A stretch of DNA of 64,000 nucleotides from Druceiella hillmani (lineage: Eukaryota > Arthropoda > Insecta > Lepidoptera > Hepialidae), in NCBI GenBank assembly GCA_039881145.1, contig JAYKKI010000090.1, positions 8,358,501-8,422,500 of the forward strand, read 5' to 3'. Positions within the stretch are counted from its first letter, which is position 1, and the number at the start of each line of letters is the position of its first letter. Below the pieces are notes generated by a model. It had not been told where the DNA came from. It saw nothing but the letters and a program-made list of their open reading frames with translations, and made no database searches. Of this stretch, positions 50,120 to 61,794 are shown one piece after another. The position numbers and the translations under genes are program-made.

Positions 50120-50900
50120 TTCATTTCTAATAAACTAAACATACACCCGAGCTTCTCTTTGAAATCGCTTTGGCATGTATCAAGTTTATATGTTGAAAAT
50201 ATTTCGCGACAATAATGACAATAGTCTTAAATAAAATTTAACGAGACCCAGTTATATATTATTTCATCGTATCTGCAGTTGACAACGCAAAAAATTTTTA
50301 TGATTATTTCATTTGAATTACCCACCAAAATACTTTAGAAGAATTGCTGAAAATAAGAAAAATGGGTGTGCTTATGACCACGCAGTAGAAGTGAAAATTT
50401 TGGTAACAAATATAAATGCACTTTCCACCTGGAAAATTTTGAATTTGAATTAAAAAAGAAGTAAAATACGTTCAAAATTAATTTATAAAAGTTACGCATC
50501 TGCATAAAAAATACATCAAGTAATAAATACATTTGTCTAAAGAGAACGTCTTCCATATAAATGTGAACTTTATGTACAAATTAAAATTCTAGTCGGTATT
50601 GAACTGAGTTGTTTTCCGTAATCCATTAATATAATAACAAAAAGTATGCACTACGCTGTATAAAATACAATATCAAAGTTTGCAATTGCGACATGATTGT
50701 TTACAAATAAAATTATTTAAGTATTTTAATGATAAATTTATATTTTCGAAATATTAAACACATATTACCTTATATCGTTTGTTTTAGTTTAAAATTGTCG
50801 ATGTAGTGTACGTTCTCAACATTTCATTAATTTCAAATTGCGGTGAATTATTTACAAATAATATACACCTTTGCAAAAAAACGAGCACCTAAAATTTTTC
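50120..50900. repeat. Direct repeat f, copy 1
   Basis: Left part (aacatacacccgag, ggcat-tatcaa, acaataatgacaatagtct) matches 59190-59290. Right part (atttgtctaaagagaa, aattaaaattct, atttcattaattt-aaattg) matches about 60870-61200. Copy 2 is split by about 1.5 kb of extra sequence. Confidence 0.7.
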
Positions 50901-51489
50901 TTTATAGCTATGGAAATATTAAAAAAGAGGTTTTATATGCATTCGAATATATCGGAAATATTTTTCTGCAAATTGAAGGGTACTTGAATACACGATAAAA
51001 TTGGAGTTAAAAGATTTGTTATATGGTTAGGTGTTCTGTTTTTTTTTTTTTAAATAAATAACAAATTAAAATTACTCAAACAGTTATTTTTAAATACTGT
51101 TATAGTTTTTAGTGACAAATTTTATAACATATTATAGCAAATTTAAAAATAATCGCTTGTAATGTTGTGACTCTTCTTGAAGAAGATTGTACTCAATATT
51201 ATGTTACGTAATCGTTTAGTGTAACCCATCCTATTGTTAAGAGGACCTAGCAAAGATTTAAAGACAGAAATTCATGGAAAAGAAAGTCAGAATAGGGAAG
51301 AAAACCATGCACTCAGCCAAGGCACGATGCACTGAGCCAAGTTTTATAAAATCTAAAGTTTACTTACACAAACATAAAAAATAATCTCGACAAAGTGAAA
51401 GATGTAAGTGGAAGCCTATCAGAAAAAAATTCTATAAGTTGATGTCTACAGCAGAAAACTGGGTAGGGTCCCAAATTACTCCCCAGGCA
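50901..51489. other. A+T-rich stretch without genes
   Basis: Nothing recognised before the transposase relic; its N-terminal part may begin somewhat left of 51490. Confidence 0.4.
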
Positions 51490-52055
51490 CCGCTTTGCAA
51501 AGTCAACATTTGCCCAAAATTGTGCGACATGGACCGATGCAGAATGAAGTAGGGTTTTATTCACTTATGAAGCCAAAATCTCTTTGTTTGTTGAGGAACA
51601 AAGTCGCAAAGTGCTGGGAGAACCTAGAAAAGTTAAGCAAACATATGCTTAAAAGAAATTACACCTTACGGAGGAGGCTCCGGTATGTTTCGGGAATAAG
51701 TTATGAGGATCGTACGAAGTTCATTTTTGTTTTAAAAAAGTCTCTGACTACATAAAGATACATTGGAAAAATTCTAATTCCTCGTGCACAGTCAACACTA
51801 GCCGTTATAAGAGGTACTGATGTCCTCATGAACCATAATTCTCGAACGCTTTGAGAGGGCAATGTAGACGCTTATATGAATGAAGTGATATGCCATTTAG
51901 ATTGACCAGCATAAAGTCCCGACCTCGATCCTATTAAGCATTTATAAAGCATTCTAAAATGGCGTATTAAAGCGGTATATCCAGCTCCACGGAACATCCG
52001 AAAACTAAAAAGAATTGTTTCGTCCGAATAGAGGTGTGTTCTCCAAGAAGTCAAA
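51490..52055 (+). pseudogene. Tc1-like transposase relic
   Basis: The plus strand, read across several stops and at least two frameshifts, gives fragments in Tc1 order: a SRVLF-YEAKISLF segment where the first catalytic Asp should lie (51559 region), GISYEDRTKFIFV (about 51695-51735), YIGKILIPRAQS, then TDVLMNHNSRT for the second-Asp site, and finally SPDLDPIKHL followed by ILKWRIKAVYPAP (about 51915-51990). The expected catalytic residues are changed (first D to Y; second D to H or N; final E to K). Long dead. It is related to, but not the same copy as, the element at 54.5 kb and lies in the opposite orientation. Confidence 0.78.
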
Positions 52056-52059
52056 AAAA

Positions 52060-53310
52060 ATTCAAGAAAATCGTTTCACAAGTGTCTCAGAAAACTGAAT
52101 TTATTTAACTTCATGATGTATCCAGGATAAAATAAAATCAAATGTGAAAGGTTTGTAAAGATATTTCCAAAAATATTACAATAGAACAATTTTAGCCACA
52201 TAGTTAAATTAGTTTAAGCACTACACCATAGAACACACGCACAAACACACACGCATGTGATTCTACACCTAGGAAACACGTGCGTGGTTATACATATACA
52301 AGCGCACTCACTCTTACACAAACCCATAAACAAATACACATTAGGCCGCACAAACATGTATATGCGCAAACGCACATATATACGCATACTAGCACCCACT
52401 CACATACACTCACACACACGCACACACGCACACACGTGTACGCACTTACTTGCATAAGTGCACATACACACACTTTCGCACTCATATACTCACGCACATA
52501 TAATCACACATTAGGACACGCCTTCGGGTATACACACGCACGTACCCACACTCACAAATATGCAAACACATATTGCAATTCGTCTTTTACGTCTCACGTA
52601 AGTAAAAATGCAATTTTTTAAAAGCAGTAAAAAATAATTAAATTACTTACAAATTATTGTTTAAAGATGTACTTTGATACTCGCGTCCCAAACACATAAA
52701 TAGAAAAATCTTTAAATTATTTTTCAGGATAACCCCAATATATTACCCAAAAAATTTATGTGAACTGCTTAGTTGCTAATGACTTATTTTTTTTCAAATA
52801 AGTGTTTTTATTTAAAAAAAGCAAACAGGTCGGCTACCTTGTTACACGGGGCGTGACCGCTTGGACATGAGTAACTTTTTTGTCAAAAAGGCTTTAATTT
52901 CTCTGGGGAAATGCATGTTTTATACGTACATAAATTGACAAAACTGGCCAAATGCGTGTCCCACACTTAATCGAATTTGAAGTTATCTTAAATGATAATA
53001 TGTTGTATTGTCATACTTGTTCTAACCCGTGGTTGAAAAATTAAGTTGTTTTAAAAACCATTCATATTACTATTTCTAGAAGTCAATATAGCTATACAGT
53101 TTTAGAGTTAATTTTATATTTATGTAATAATATAAACGAAATTAATCGTCTATGGTTCAAATTATAATTGCATTAGAGAACGCAAGGCAAAAGCATTCTT
53201 TCTATATAATACAAATAATGATAATAAATTCTGATACGAAAATAAATTAGGAAAACATAACGATGAAGTGGCAAGTGAAAAATCAAGCGAAATATTTTGA
53301 TTATGTTCAA
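52060..53310. repeat. Segmental repeat a, copy 2
   Basis: Paralogue of 3106-4495 including a CA-rich tract at about 52230-52580, where His/Thr-rich and Val/Cys-rich frames are artefacts. It begins almost exactly where the Tc1 relic ends. Shorter than copy 1 by a deletion around 52920. Confidence 0.85.
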
Positions 53311-53339
53311 AATGTATCTCTATGTTACAAACATTGCAT

Positions 53340-54195
53340 AATGTTTCGATATAGTTCCATTGGGTAATTAAATAAACATAACTAAACTTTAAATGAAGAA
53401 TCAGAATTACAATAAAAATATATACATCAATAAGAACTAAAAAACAACTAGAAAACACAAGAGGCAGAAAGTTAAGGAACTTAAAACTTTTCAGACAACC
53501 TTTGAAGATATTAATGAAGGTTAATTTCCTGGTGTCAGGATTCATCATCATTGCAAAATTTTGTGCTTTATAGAAAATTACTTTCCAAAAAGGCAGAAGC
53601 GTATTTGGAAATTAGACCTGCGAATAAGTTTGAATAACGTAAACAAGGTCATAGACGTACAAATCTCTTATTGATTCGGTGGATTCGAGCTAAAGAGAAG
53701 AACTTTACGAACACAAATCTGTTAGGTTAAATGTCAAATATTGGCAAATTCAATAGCATTTCGTTAATAAATATTTTTTGTCCTTAAATAATGCCACCGG
53801 ATCTAGATCGCTTTTCAAGTGACACCAAAATAATCGGCGTTTGTTCAATAGTATCAACGTAACACCAACAGTGTCACTGTACGACATATTGTTAATAGAT
53901 GTATGTTCAATGAGTGGTTTGTTTGTTTTGTTTGAATTCTTGGAAAATATTTCCGCACTCGCAATATTCAATTGCAAGTGCGGAAATATTAATATGCGGA
54001 ATACACTTGCAATATACAATTTCGTAATTCTCATGTTTGGTTAAGAACTTCTCTAGTTTACAGGTGCAGTATTATAAATTAGTGGCTACCATACGTTTTT
54101 ATCCCTAATACCAAATACGTCCGTTCCTAATTAAAGAAAAAATTGTCGCTTTCAATATTATTCATTGAAATTATGTGACATTATATTATAATTTA
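53340..54195. repeat. Segmental repeat d, copy 2
   Basis: Paralogue of 10715-11575. A 129-codon minus frame at 53162-53551 spans the a/d junction, is not open in copy 1 and is therefore not called. Contains the hairpin at 53946-53990. Confidence 0.85.
53946..53990. repeat. 20-bp-arm hairpin, one mismatch, absent from paralogue
   Basis: Arms 53946-53965 and 53971-53990 around a 5-bp loop. A partial direct copy (acacttgcaatat) follows at about 54004-54016. The paralogue at about 11360-11395 has only the left-arm sequence, in diverged form. Confidence 0.85.
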
Positions 54196-54232
54196 TCCCA
54201 GGATGTTGCATTAAATTAACAAGTTTTAAATG

Positions 54233-54234
<2 letters not shown>

Positions 54235-54301
<67 letters not shown>
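54235..54301. repeat. (TA)n microsatellite
   Basis: About 33 uninterrupted TA units. Confidence 0.95.
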
Positions 54302-54302
<1 letters not shown>

Positions 54303-54483
54303 CTTATTTGCACATCTACAATTACACCATGATTCTCATGTGTGCTCCCACTCTGTAGCTCATGTTTTTGTTTTTAATATTTTTGAAGCTCACGAAATAA
54401 ATAATTTAAGCTTAGCATATGAATGAACTCTCGAGGACTATATGAATATTTATATGTATGTATTACACACCCCAACCACGAAA

Positions 54484-55209
54484 TTAAAATGAAAAAAGAG
54501 CTGGTTTTATGGCTCTGACGCATCTTTTGAGATTATCCCATGTATGTTCCATCGGATTCAGGTCAGGACTTCTAGCTGGCCAGTCTAACCGATGAATCCC
54601 GGACTTCTGCATATACGCATGAACGTCTCTAGAGCGGTGGGCGCGAGCGTTGTCGTCCATAAAAATAGACTCGACTCCAACTGCTGTTAATGCGGGTTGT
54701 GCATGAGGAATTAGAACTTCTGTTATGTAACTTTGCGCATTAAGTGTGCCATTTTCAGTAAAAACTAACTCGGTACGGTCATCTGAGTTAATAACAGCCC
54801 AAAATATTACGGAGTCTCCACCGTAAGGGGTGATTTCCTCAAAGCACACTTCTGCGAAGCGTTCTCCAGGTCTTCGCCGACATCGATCCTCATCACTAAT
54901 CGATATACGAGCTTCATCGGAGAATAAAACACTATTCCAGTCTTGTTATTGAGTCCGTGACGAAACATTTTCAGCGAATCTCAATCTGGCAACTCGATGC
55001 TCACGGAACAATGTAGGGTCCCGAGCTGGGCGATAGCTACGCATATTGACGGGCTGGAGTCTCCTTCTAACTGTCCATAGGCTTACTCGTGTAGCTCTGA
55101 CGTCCTCGAGGTTATGTTTGAGATCCACGTACGTAACTTGACGATTTCGTAGCTCTTGACTGACTATGAAGCGGTTCAGTGCACCATTTTCTACCAGAAC
55201 CGGAGTTTT
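54484..55209 (-). pseudogene. Tc1-like (DD34E) transposase, one in-frame stop
   Basis: A single minus-strand frame runs from 55209 to the stop at 54484-54486, interrupted only by a TAA at 54946-54948. It would otherwise give about 240 codons against roughly 340 for a complete Tc1 transposase. Order: the second helix-turn-helix part (VSLWTVRRRL), NSVLFSDEA with the first Asp (54916-54918), FMDDNARAH with the second Asp (54652-54654), and DWPARSPDLNPMEHTW with the Glu (54547-54549). Exactly 34 residues separate the second Asp and the Glu. The catalytic triad is intact. The first DNA-binding helix bundle and the last 40-50 residues are absent, and no terminal inverted repeats were found. The transposase would act on the ends of its own element by cut-and-paste at TA. 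Its good preservation suggests a younger insertion than the 51.5-kb relic. Confidence 0.9.
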
Positions 55210-55501
55210 TCAACCATGCTGAGAACAGCAAACAGAAGTGAACTAATACAGCAAACAACAGAAATTTAATTAAAATTTATTCGTTAAAATAATAAAACGT
55301 AACAAATGGAAAAGAACTTAATAAGAGTTGGATTTCATTTACCGCCAAAAAATACATTTTGTCAGTGAAAACGTTCCTTTTATGTGCCAGAATACACTAT
55401 ACCTGCCAGTAACAATTATAATTAATACAATATCTTAATAAATAATATTTTGTTAATAATATTTAACAAAATCAAAACCGGCCGTTTATATACAAAAGAG
55501 T
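55210..55501. other. A+T-rich stretch, probable remainder of the Tc1 element
   Basis: No terminal inverted repeat could be matched to the left side of the transposase. Nothing else seen. Confidence 0.35.
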
Positions 55502-55502
55502 G

Positions 55503-55590
<88 letters not shown>

Positions 55591-55602
55591 TATCTAAATA
55601 TG

Positions 55603-55656
<54 letters not shown>
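55502..55656. repeat. Compound (TA)n-(TG)n-(TA)n microsatellite
   Basis: TA run, about 26 bp of TG repeat, then two further TA runs. Confidence 0.95.
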
Positions 55657-56104
55657 CAGTTCGTAAAAGATTTGTATTGTAAACAAGTCAAATATTTTGT
55701 GTTTTTAGAATTACACTCCGAGTAACTTAAAAGCATTTTGTTCTCTTCGTTAATAAATATAATAAATAAAAAAGGGATTAATTTAGATCCATGTGATACA
55801 TTAGAAGTCACCTGGACATATGGTGATAAGAACCCAAACTTTAATTGCTTGCTATGAAAAAAAAATTCCAAGCAGGTTGTCCCTGGTCCCGTTAAATACC
55901 AGTTTTTGCATCAGCATTAATTGATCGACCTTGTCAAATGCTTTCTTGAAATTCATGTATATCACATCAGCCTGCTATCTGAAACACAATGACTCGAACA
56001 ATTGTCGATCAAACAGTTTTTAAAATGTTTCTTAAAGGTATCGAAACTTTGCTCAATCAAGAAATACGAAACGGGAAAATATATATATACCAAATTTATA
56101 TATA
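55657..56104. other. A+T-rich stretch without a called gene
   Basis: At 55780-55960 the minus strand translates to short phrases (MEFFFHSKQLKFGFLSPYVQ, and further right YMNFKKAFDKVDQLM in another frame). The phrase FKKAFDKVDQLM resembles the AFD-V motif region of non-LTR reverse transcriptases (nFxKAFDxVxH). The surrounding frame is broken. This may be a small reverse-transcriptase relic of about 180 bp. Confidence 0.4.
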
Positions 56105-57600
56105 CGACCCCCCTGTTCAATACCAGGTACTCGATAAACCGCATTACCAACGAACGAATTTATTTATGGAAAGAAAACAAATCTGTTAGTACCTATACCG
56201 GAAAAAGGGGCACCAAGGGTCGAACCTCACACACCACCAATTGCAATTATACAGTATTGGTGTAATAAATATTCATTTAAATGACGCTTATTGGCTCCGT
56301 TATGACCTTCACCCGTAATAATTTAGTACTGAACTTGTGTGCGTACGTGCGTAAATGTGTACACTACATGTTGGCAAGAGAGTTTATGAAGACACAGATT
56401 GCACTTAATTAATAAATGTATATTACACCGACAACTCACGTAATAGACCCGTAAGATACCGCGACGGTTGCACGATAGTGTTGAACAATATTTGATGAGT
56501 TTAAGCATCGGGAGCCGGTTTTCTGTTTTTATTCAACTTTCGATCTCTCTGATTCTTCTAAAAATAGGAGTGATATATGATGATAAGTTCGTTATATTAT
56601 AGACGAACGATGTTTTGATTTTTGACATAAAGGAACCCTTTTCATAAGGTTAGTAAATAAGCGTGTACAGTCACATATAAGAAACATGCTCTGTAGAATC
56701 CGTGTAGTCTACTACATCAAGCAAAATGTTATTGCTATATATAGACACATTTGTATAAAGTGCTAACAATCTGTCTATTGGGCATACAGGTGATTATGTC
56801 TGTCAAGCTGGGTATATCCAAAGCATGTTTCAGAAAAAGAATTAATTTTTATATTCACTAGAATCGTAATTTCTATAGTGATGTTTTCAGAAACTTTCAT
56901 TCCAAAATTTTCAGATATTTTCAGAAAGCTGTTAAACGTTTCTAGTCAGTTTGATGGACATAATCGTCTTTATGAACAACAGATAAAGTTTTTTTACACT
57001 TACATATTTGTATACAGAATGAAGCAGCCAACGTATGTAACATTCATGCAGGTTTAGTACGCATGAAACATAACTTTCACAGCATTTTTTATTGAAACGG
57101 TTGAATATATTAAATATAATTCTTTTATATTTTTCACTCAGTTTGATGCATAGAATTCCCTGTATGAAAAACAAATTCGTTCTTTGTTACCCCTGAATAT
57201 CTAACATGCAACTGTAGTTTTGTTCAAAAAAAGCTAAATGAATGAAAAAAAATATTCATAAATAAGAACGAAAAGATTTAAAAAAATTTAAGAACACTAA
57301 GAGAAAGGAAATAAGACAGGTTATTAAGGACCTAGAAACTTCAATACTAATATATAATGGTTTAGCCTTATATTACAAAGGAAGTTTCCATAATTTCACA
57401 GTCTAACTTGAAAAGCTAAATTTTCCGAAAGCATGCTATTGAAATATTTGAGGCCATAGGTCAAGAAATCTCGACTTGATTCGAATCATAACTTAGAAAA
57501 TATTTTATTAACAATAAAGCGTTGTTTAAATATTCAAAAATAGGTATTTAGTCAGCTTTATAATGGATAGTCGATCTATTAGACATTATTACCTTATATA
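56105..57600. repeat. Segmental repeat e, copy 2
   Basis: Paralogue of 13745-15180, collinear over almost 1.5 kb with small indels. Overlapping short frames in its left part are not conserved in copy 1. Confidence 0.85.
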
Positions 57601-58330
57601 TAACTACTTAAGTAACTATATTCAAATTCCTGCAAAAGTTTTGAACGTGAGTGGATTAGTCAAATAGTGAAAATTCTAAATATGTACGACATAATTATGA
57701 GTTATTTTAGTAAGAAGATCACGTATTTAACTACTAATAACAAATATGAAATGGAAATTCATATTTAAATCATTTCGTGTTAAAAAACCTCCATGTTTCT
57801 CCAGCTATTTTCTACTTATAACTCTAAACATTTCTGATCTTGCATGCACTAGAAAATTATAAACGGAGTGGCATTAATAATTATTCTTGCAATAAAATAC
57901 TTAAGGAACTGAGTGGAGTATATTACCATCGCAGCATACGTTGTCATATGAAGCAAACTATATCTAGGTAAAACCAAAATCAATACAATAATAAACTTCT
58001 CTGAATTGACTGTCTGATGCTTTTCATAGCTAAAATTTCACTGCTGCTGCTATAGTCTAGACTCAATATTTAATTTTCAAAAGATTGAATAATGCCTTTA
58101 TTTAAAGGAAAAACGTCTTCTTTTCCAAGAACATGAGTATAATGTCTGCACATGAGCAATATACGAAACTACTATTTATAGTAACAAGTAATGAAACTTG
58201 ATATAGTACATTTCGCTATCCATTGGTAAGTTATGGAAATAAATGTTTACTCCAGCATGGCCCTCCAAGTTATTGCATAAACCCAGATTTTATAAATAAC
58301 AATGTGCAATAAAAATCGTCTTGCAATAAA
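57601..58330. other. A+T-rich stretch without genes
   Basis: Nothing recognised. Confidence 0.45.
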
Positions 58331-58446
58331 GTTAAACTGTAATCAAATATTAAATATATTTGGCGTTTATTTTATAGAAATTCATTATTTACAATTAAAT
58401 GAAACTACGTGATGTAGTATTATTTCTTCTTTCTTTAAGTTCTTTA

Positions 58447-58487
58447 CCACGACCTAGGTTTCATTGTATTACAACATCTTCAGGTGG
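58447..58487 (-). ncRNA. Hammerhead ribozyme motif, copy F left arm
   Basis: Intact core CTGAAGA and GAAA. Stem II reads GTTGT/ACAAT, so one G-C pair is now G-U and the stem is preserved. Confidence 0.72.
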
Positions 58488-58521
58488 GTTATTAGTTCTT
58501 TGAAGTATCTTTGATAATAAC

Positions 58522-58562
58522 CTACCTGAAGATGTTGTAATACAACGAAACCTAGGTCGTGG
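58522..58562 (+). ncRNA. Hammerhead ribozyme motif, copy F right arm
   Basis: Intact core. Stem I is CTAC/GTGG, with one C-G pair replaced by U-G. Stems II and III match the family consensus. Confidence 0.72.
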
Positions 58563-58632
58563 TAAAGAACTTAAAGAAAGTAGAAATAATACTACATTAC
58601 GTAGTTTCATTTATTTGATGTTAAGCTGTTAT

Positions 58633-59029
58633 ACCAAATGCCAACATTTTTTTTACATGACTTTTACATTTTATTTCATGGAAATATTGAGTGAAGATAA
58701 ATTGACTTTCGCGATTTCTTCTTTCTCTTTTGAAAGTAGGGTTCCTTTCAGACCCGCTATGTACAAAAAATTACCCCTATATAGACATTTTGGTTTCCAA
58801 ATAGGAACCGTCGTCGATATTCGAATCCGCAACCCATTTGATTTTTTTATTGTATCTATAAATATCGCCTTAGCTCAAAAAGTGTGACCCCAGATTTTCA
58901 CTACTACCCTTGAAAATGTGAACCATAAATAATTACAGATAATTAAAGAATTCATTAAACAGGGCTGCTCCACTTCGCGTGAAGAAGCCTCAATAACATC
59001 AACTGCACAAACAACATTTACAGAGGGTA
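58633..59029. other. Stretch without a supported gene
   Basis: A 90-codon plus frame starting inside the right edge of element copy F (58615-58887) has no recognisable domain, and its start lies in transposon sequence. Not called as a gene. Confidence 0.4.
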
Positions 59030-59180
59030 AACGCGTTCAATAAAAGGTAACAAATTTACAATCGCCTCTCCCGGAAGGAAGCCCTGGAGGGTCTGAACCT
59101 CGCTTACCCGCTATCGGAGTCACATAGCCTAATAAATACTAATTTGAATGACGTTTATTGGTGCCATAATCACCTTTGTC
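59030..59180. repeat. Segmental repeat e, partial third copy
   Basis: aggaagccctggagggtct, aacctcgcttacc and atgacgtttattggtgccat match the left part of repeat e at 13820-13970 and 56150-56300. Minus strand contains ggttcagaccc, again B-box-like. Confidence 0.6.
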
Positions 59181-59184
59181 TTTA

Positions 59185-61200
59185 ATAAACAGAACATACA
59201 CCCGAGGTTTGCCCTGAAATGAATATGGCATATATCAAATGTATATATAGAATATATTTCACAAAAATAATGACAATAGTCTCACTAATACTGCTATTAA
59301 CAAAATTGGAGTAGAAAAATACCTTGCATAAATAGCGAATAGATAAAACGCTACTTTTTTACGCTTTTTTTCAGTTAAAATGTTTATATAATTATAGTCA
59401 AGAAAACGGCTGTATATAATTCAATTCGTACAGTCGAAACTATTGGGAAGTATTATTCTATTTATTATGTGTAGCTGCACCAAGAGCAATATATATTGAT
59501 GCCAATTTTTAATCAAATAAAATTAAGTATTTTAAGCTTAATTTATTTTTAGAATATTTTAAGGAGAATTGATACATTTTTTTTAAAAATTTGATGCGAA
59601 ATTTTAAATTAAACCTTGTTGGTTCATGCTGTTCTAATGACGTTTTCATACACAGCTCATACTGTTTTTCAGAATCACATGCACTTTTATAAATAGAAAA
59701 AAGGTAAATGTTTAATAAGAATGTACACAGGCAAAGAACAACATAAATTTTAAAGACACCCTAAAGATGCCATCCGATGTAACAGATGTAATTTGTGAAC
59801 AAAGTTTACATATTTATCTATGAAATGCAACCCATTGCTACGTTGCATTTTGAAATAACTTCAAAATGGTTATTTTGTTGTTTTACTGAGTTTGTTAGTA
59901 ATAATTCATGCTTTCCGTATGCCAACGTTACGAACGGTATAAGCGTGCTCAGAATAATATTAGATAACTTAAGTTTAACCATTTTTTATTAATAATAGTA
60001 ATAAAGTTCAACGAAATACAATTATATACCTTGTATATGAGTAATATAAAATACATCTATGTTGGTAAAGCACTGTGAATAGTTATCGGAGAAAGAGACT
60101 AAATATAAATATACCGATCATTCCGCTAAATAATTTCCGATATTCTCGCTAAATAACTAAATAATTAAAGCAGTGAAAAATAACTCAACAAATGAATTAA
60201 TTGAATACTTCAAAAACTTTGTGATGAGGAAAGTGTGGAGAAAAATACAGATAAATAATGAGTGAGATGAGATTTTTCAATTATAATTTTCAAACAATTT
60301 TAATAAATCACCCTATTATTACTTTTCCGATAGTCGCAATTGATTAAATAATTATGTGCATTTCCACAAGAGTTATCATGTACTTTGCTCGAAGGTATAA
60401 AAAATAATAAAACAAGCATTAACTATTTTGAGCACAATCGAATCAGGTAAACGTACGCGTGATTTAAGTTTAAAAGAGCATAGTTTGATATGGTATCCTA
60501 TGGCCCTACAAATATTGTTCAACTTTGTATGGTATACCGTGCTTTTATATGTATTCGAAACGTAATTAGGCCCAATTCGGTTTACTATTAAACTAAAAAT
60601 ATACAAATATAAACTGAAAATATACAAATATAAACTGAAAACATACAAATATAAACTGAAAACATACAAATATAAACTGAAAACATACAAATGTACCAAG
60701 TTTATGTGACGAATGATATTTTAATTATAATTTTATTTAAATTATTTTAATTATAATTTTATCTAACTCAAATATAATTTTAGAGAAATGTATAAATACA
60801 AAAAATTGAACGTGCTTAATACATCAGAGTGGAAGAGAAAATGTAGGCAACTAATATATTGGTTGCACTGTCTACGTCTGAAATTAAATGTATTAATCCA
60901 AAAAATACGGTCAATTCATTTATTAAAGTTATGCGATTACATACAAAACACCCTATATTAAATACTTTTGTCTAAAGAGAAAATGTACTTCTTCATTACA
61001 TACTTTATTTACGAATTAAAATTCTGAACAAAATATATAAATATTAATAATTGTTTCGAAATGAATGTAATGAATAACTTATATTATCGATATACTCCAT
61101 ACAGAATAAGAAATTACATCATAGATTTTAGTACAAAATTATCAATATAGAGTATTTCATTCGATATTTCATTAATTTGAAATTGGGATTATTTCCAAAA
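59185..61200. repeat. Direct repeat f, copy 2 (split)
   Basis: Only 59185-59290 and about 60870-61200 match 50120-50900. The intervening 1.5 kb is unique and includes the 21-bp tandem array. Confidence 0.6.
60590..60694. repeat. Five-unit 21-bp minisatellite
   Basis: Five head-to-tail copies of a 21-bp unit (aaactgaaaacatacaaat plus at). Units 2-5 differ at one or two positions and the first lacks a G. The length is a multiple of three, so the minus strand shows a seven-residue repeat FSLYLYV. That is a by-product, since the frame has no homologue or start context. Confidence 0.95.
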
Positions 61201-61365
61201 ATTTAATGAAAGCTAATTTCCTTATACATATCAATTTTAAAACTACATTACTTATGACAAGCGACGTAGTTTTAGAATTCATATGTCTTCGGACTATAGT
61301 TTTTGGACATTTTGATATAAACATTTTCCAACAGAAATAAAGCAGTATAGGAAGCATGCAATGCA

Positions 61366-61532
<167 letters not shown>

Positions 61533-61794
61533 AGGGCTCTTTGAATAATACGAGTCGTTTGCGCGCGAGAATTGTCCTGCATGATAACAAAATCATTGCC
61601 CGCTCATTGTAAAAATGAGGTAGATTGAGGTCCGATTTCATGCCCAACAGCAGTTACGGTACCCTCATTCAGAATTATCAGATCCTTCGTAATTTATTGA
61701 CCTTTATTAGCGAGAATTAATTTTCTCGCTGTTTTATATATCTATATTATTTTTCAACTGTTTTATATTATATTATATGATTGCTTTAAATAAA

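Larger units (their letters stand above)
58331..58632 (-). mobile_element. Hammerhead fold-back element, copy F (two ribozyme arms)
   Basis: Body at 58344-58619 between 13-bp direct repeats at 58331-58343 and 58620-58632 (11 of 13 identical). The tail is on the left (tatatttggcgtttatttta). Both arms are long and each carries an intact-core hammerhead. The centre is ttattagttctttgaagtat with its inverse. It is the best candidate for a copy whose both strands could yield self-cleaving RNA. Confidence 0.9.

Noticed and set aside
52280..52621. 113-codon His/Thr-rich frame
   Set aside because: Translation of a CA-rich degenerate microsatellite.
53162..53551. 129-codon minus-strand frame
   Set aside because: It spans the junction of repeats a and d, is not conserved as a frame in the paralogues, and has A+T-rich random composition.
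60376..60699. 107-codon frame with a seven-residue repeat
   Set aside because: By-product of the 21-bp minisatellite; no homologue recognised and no supporting context.
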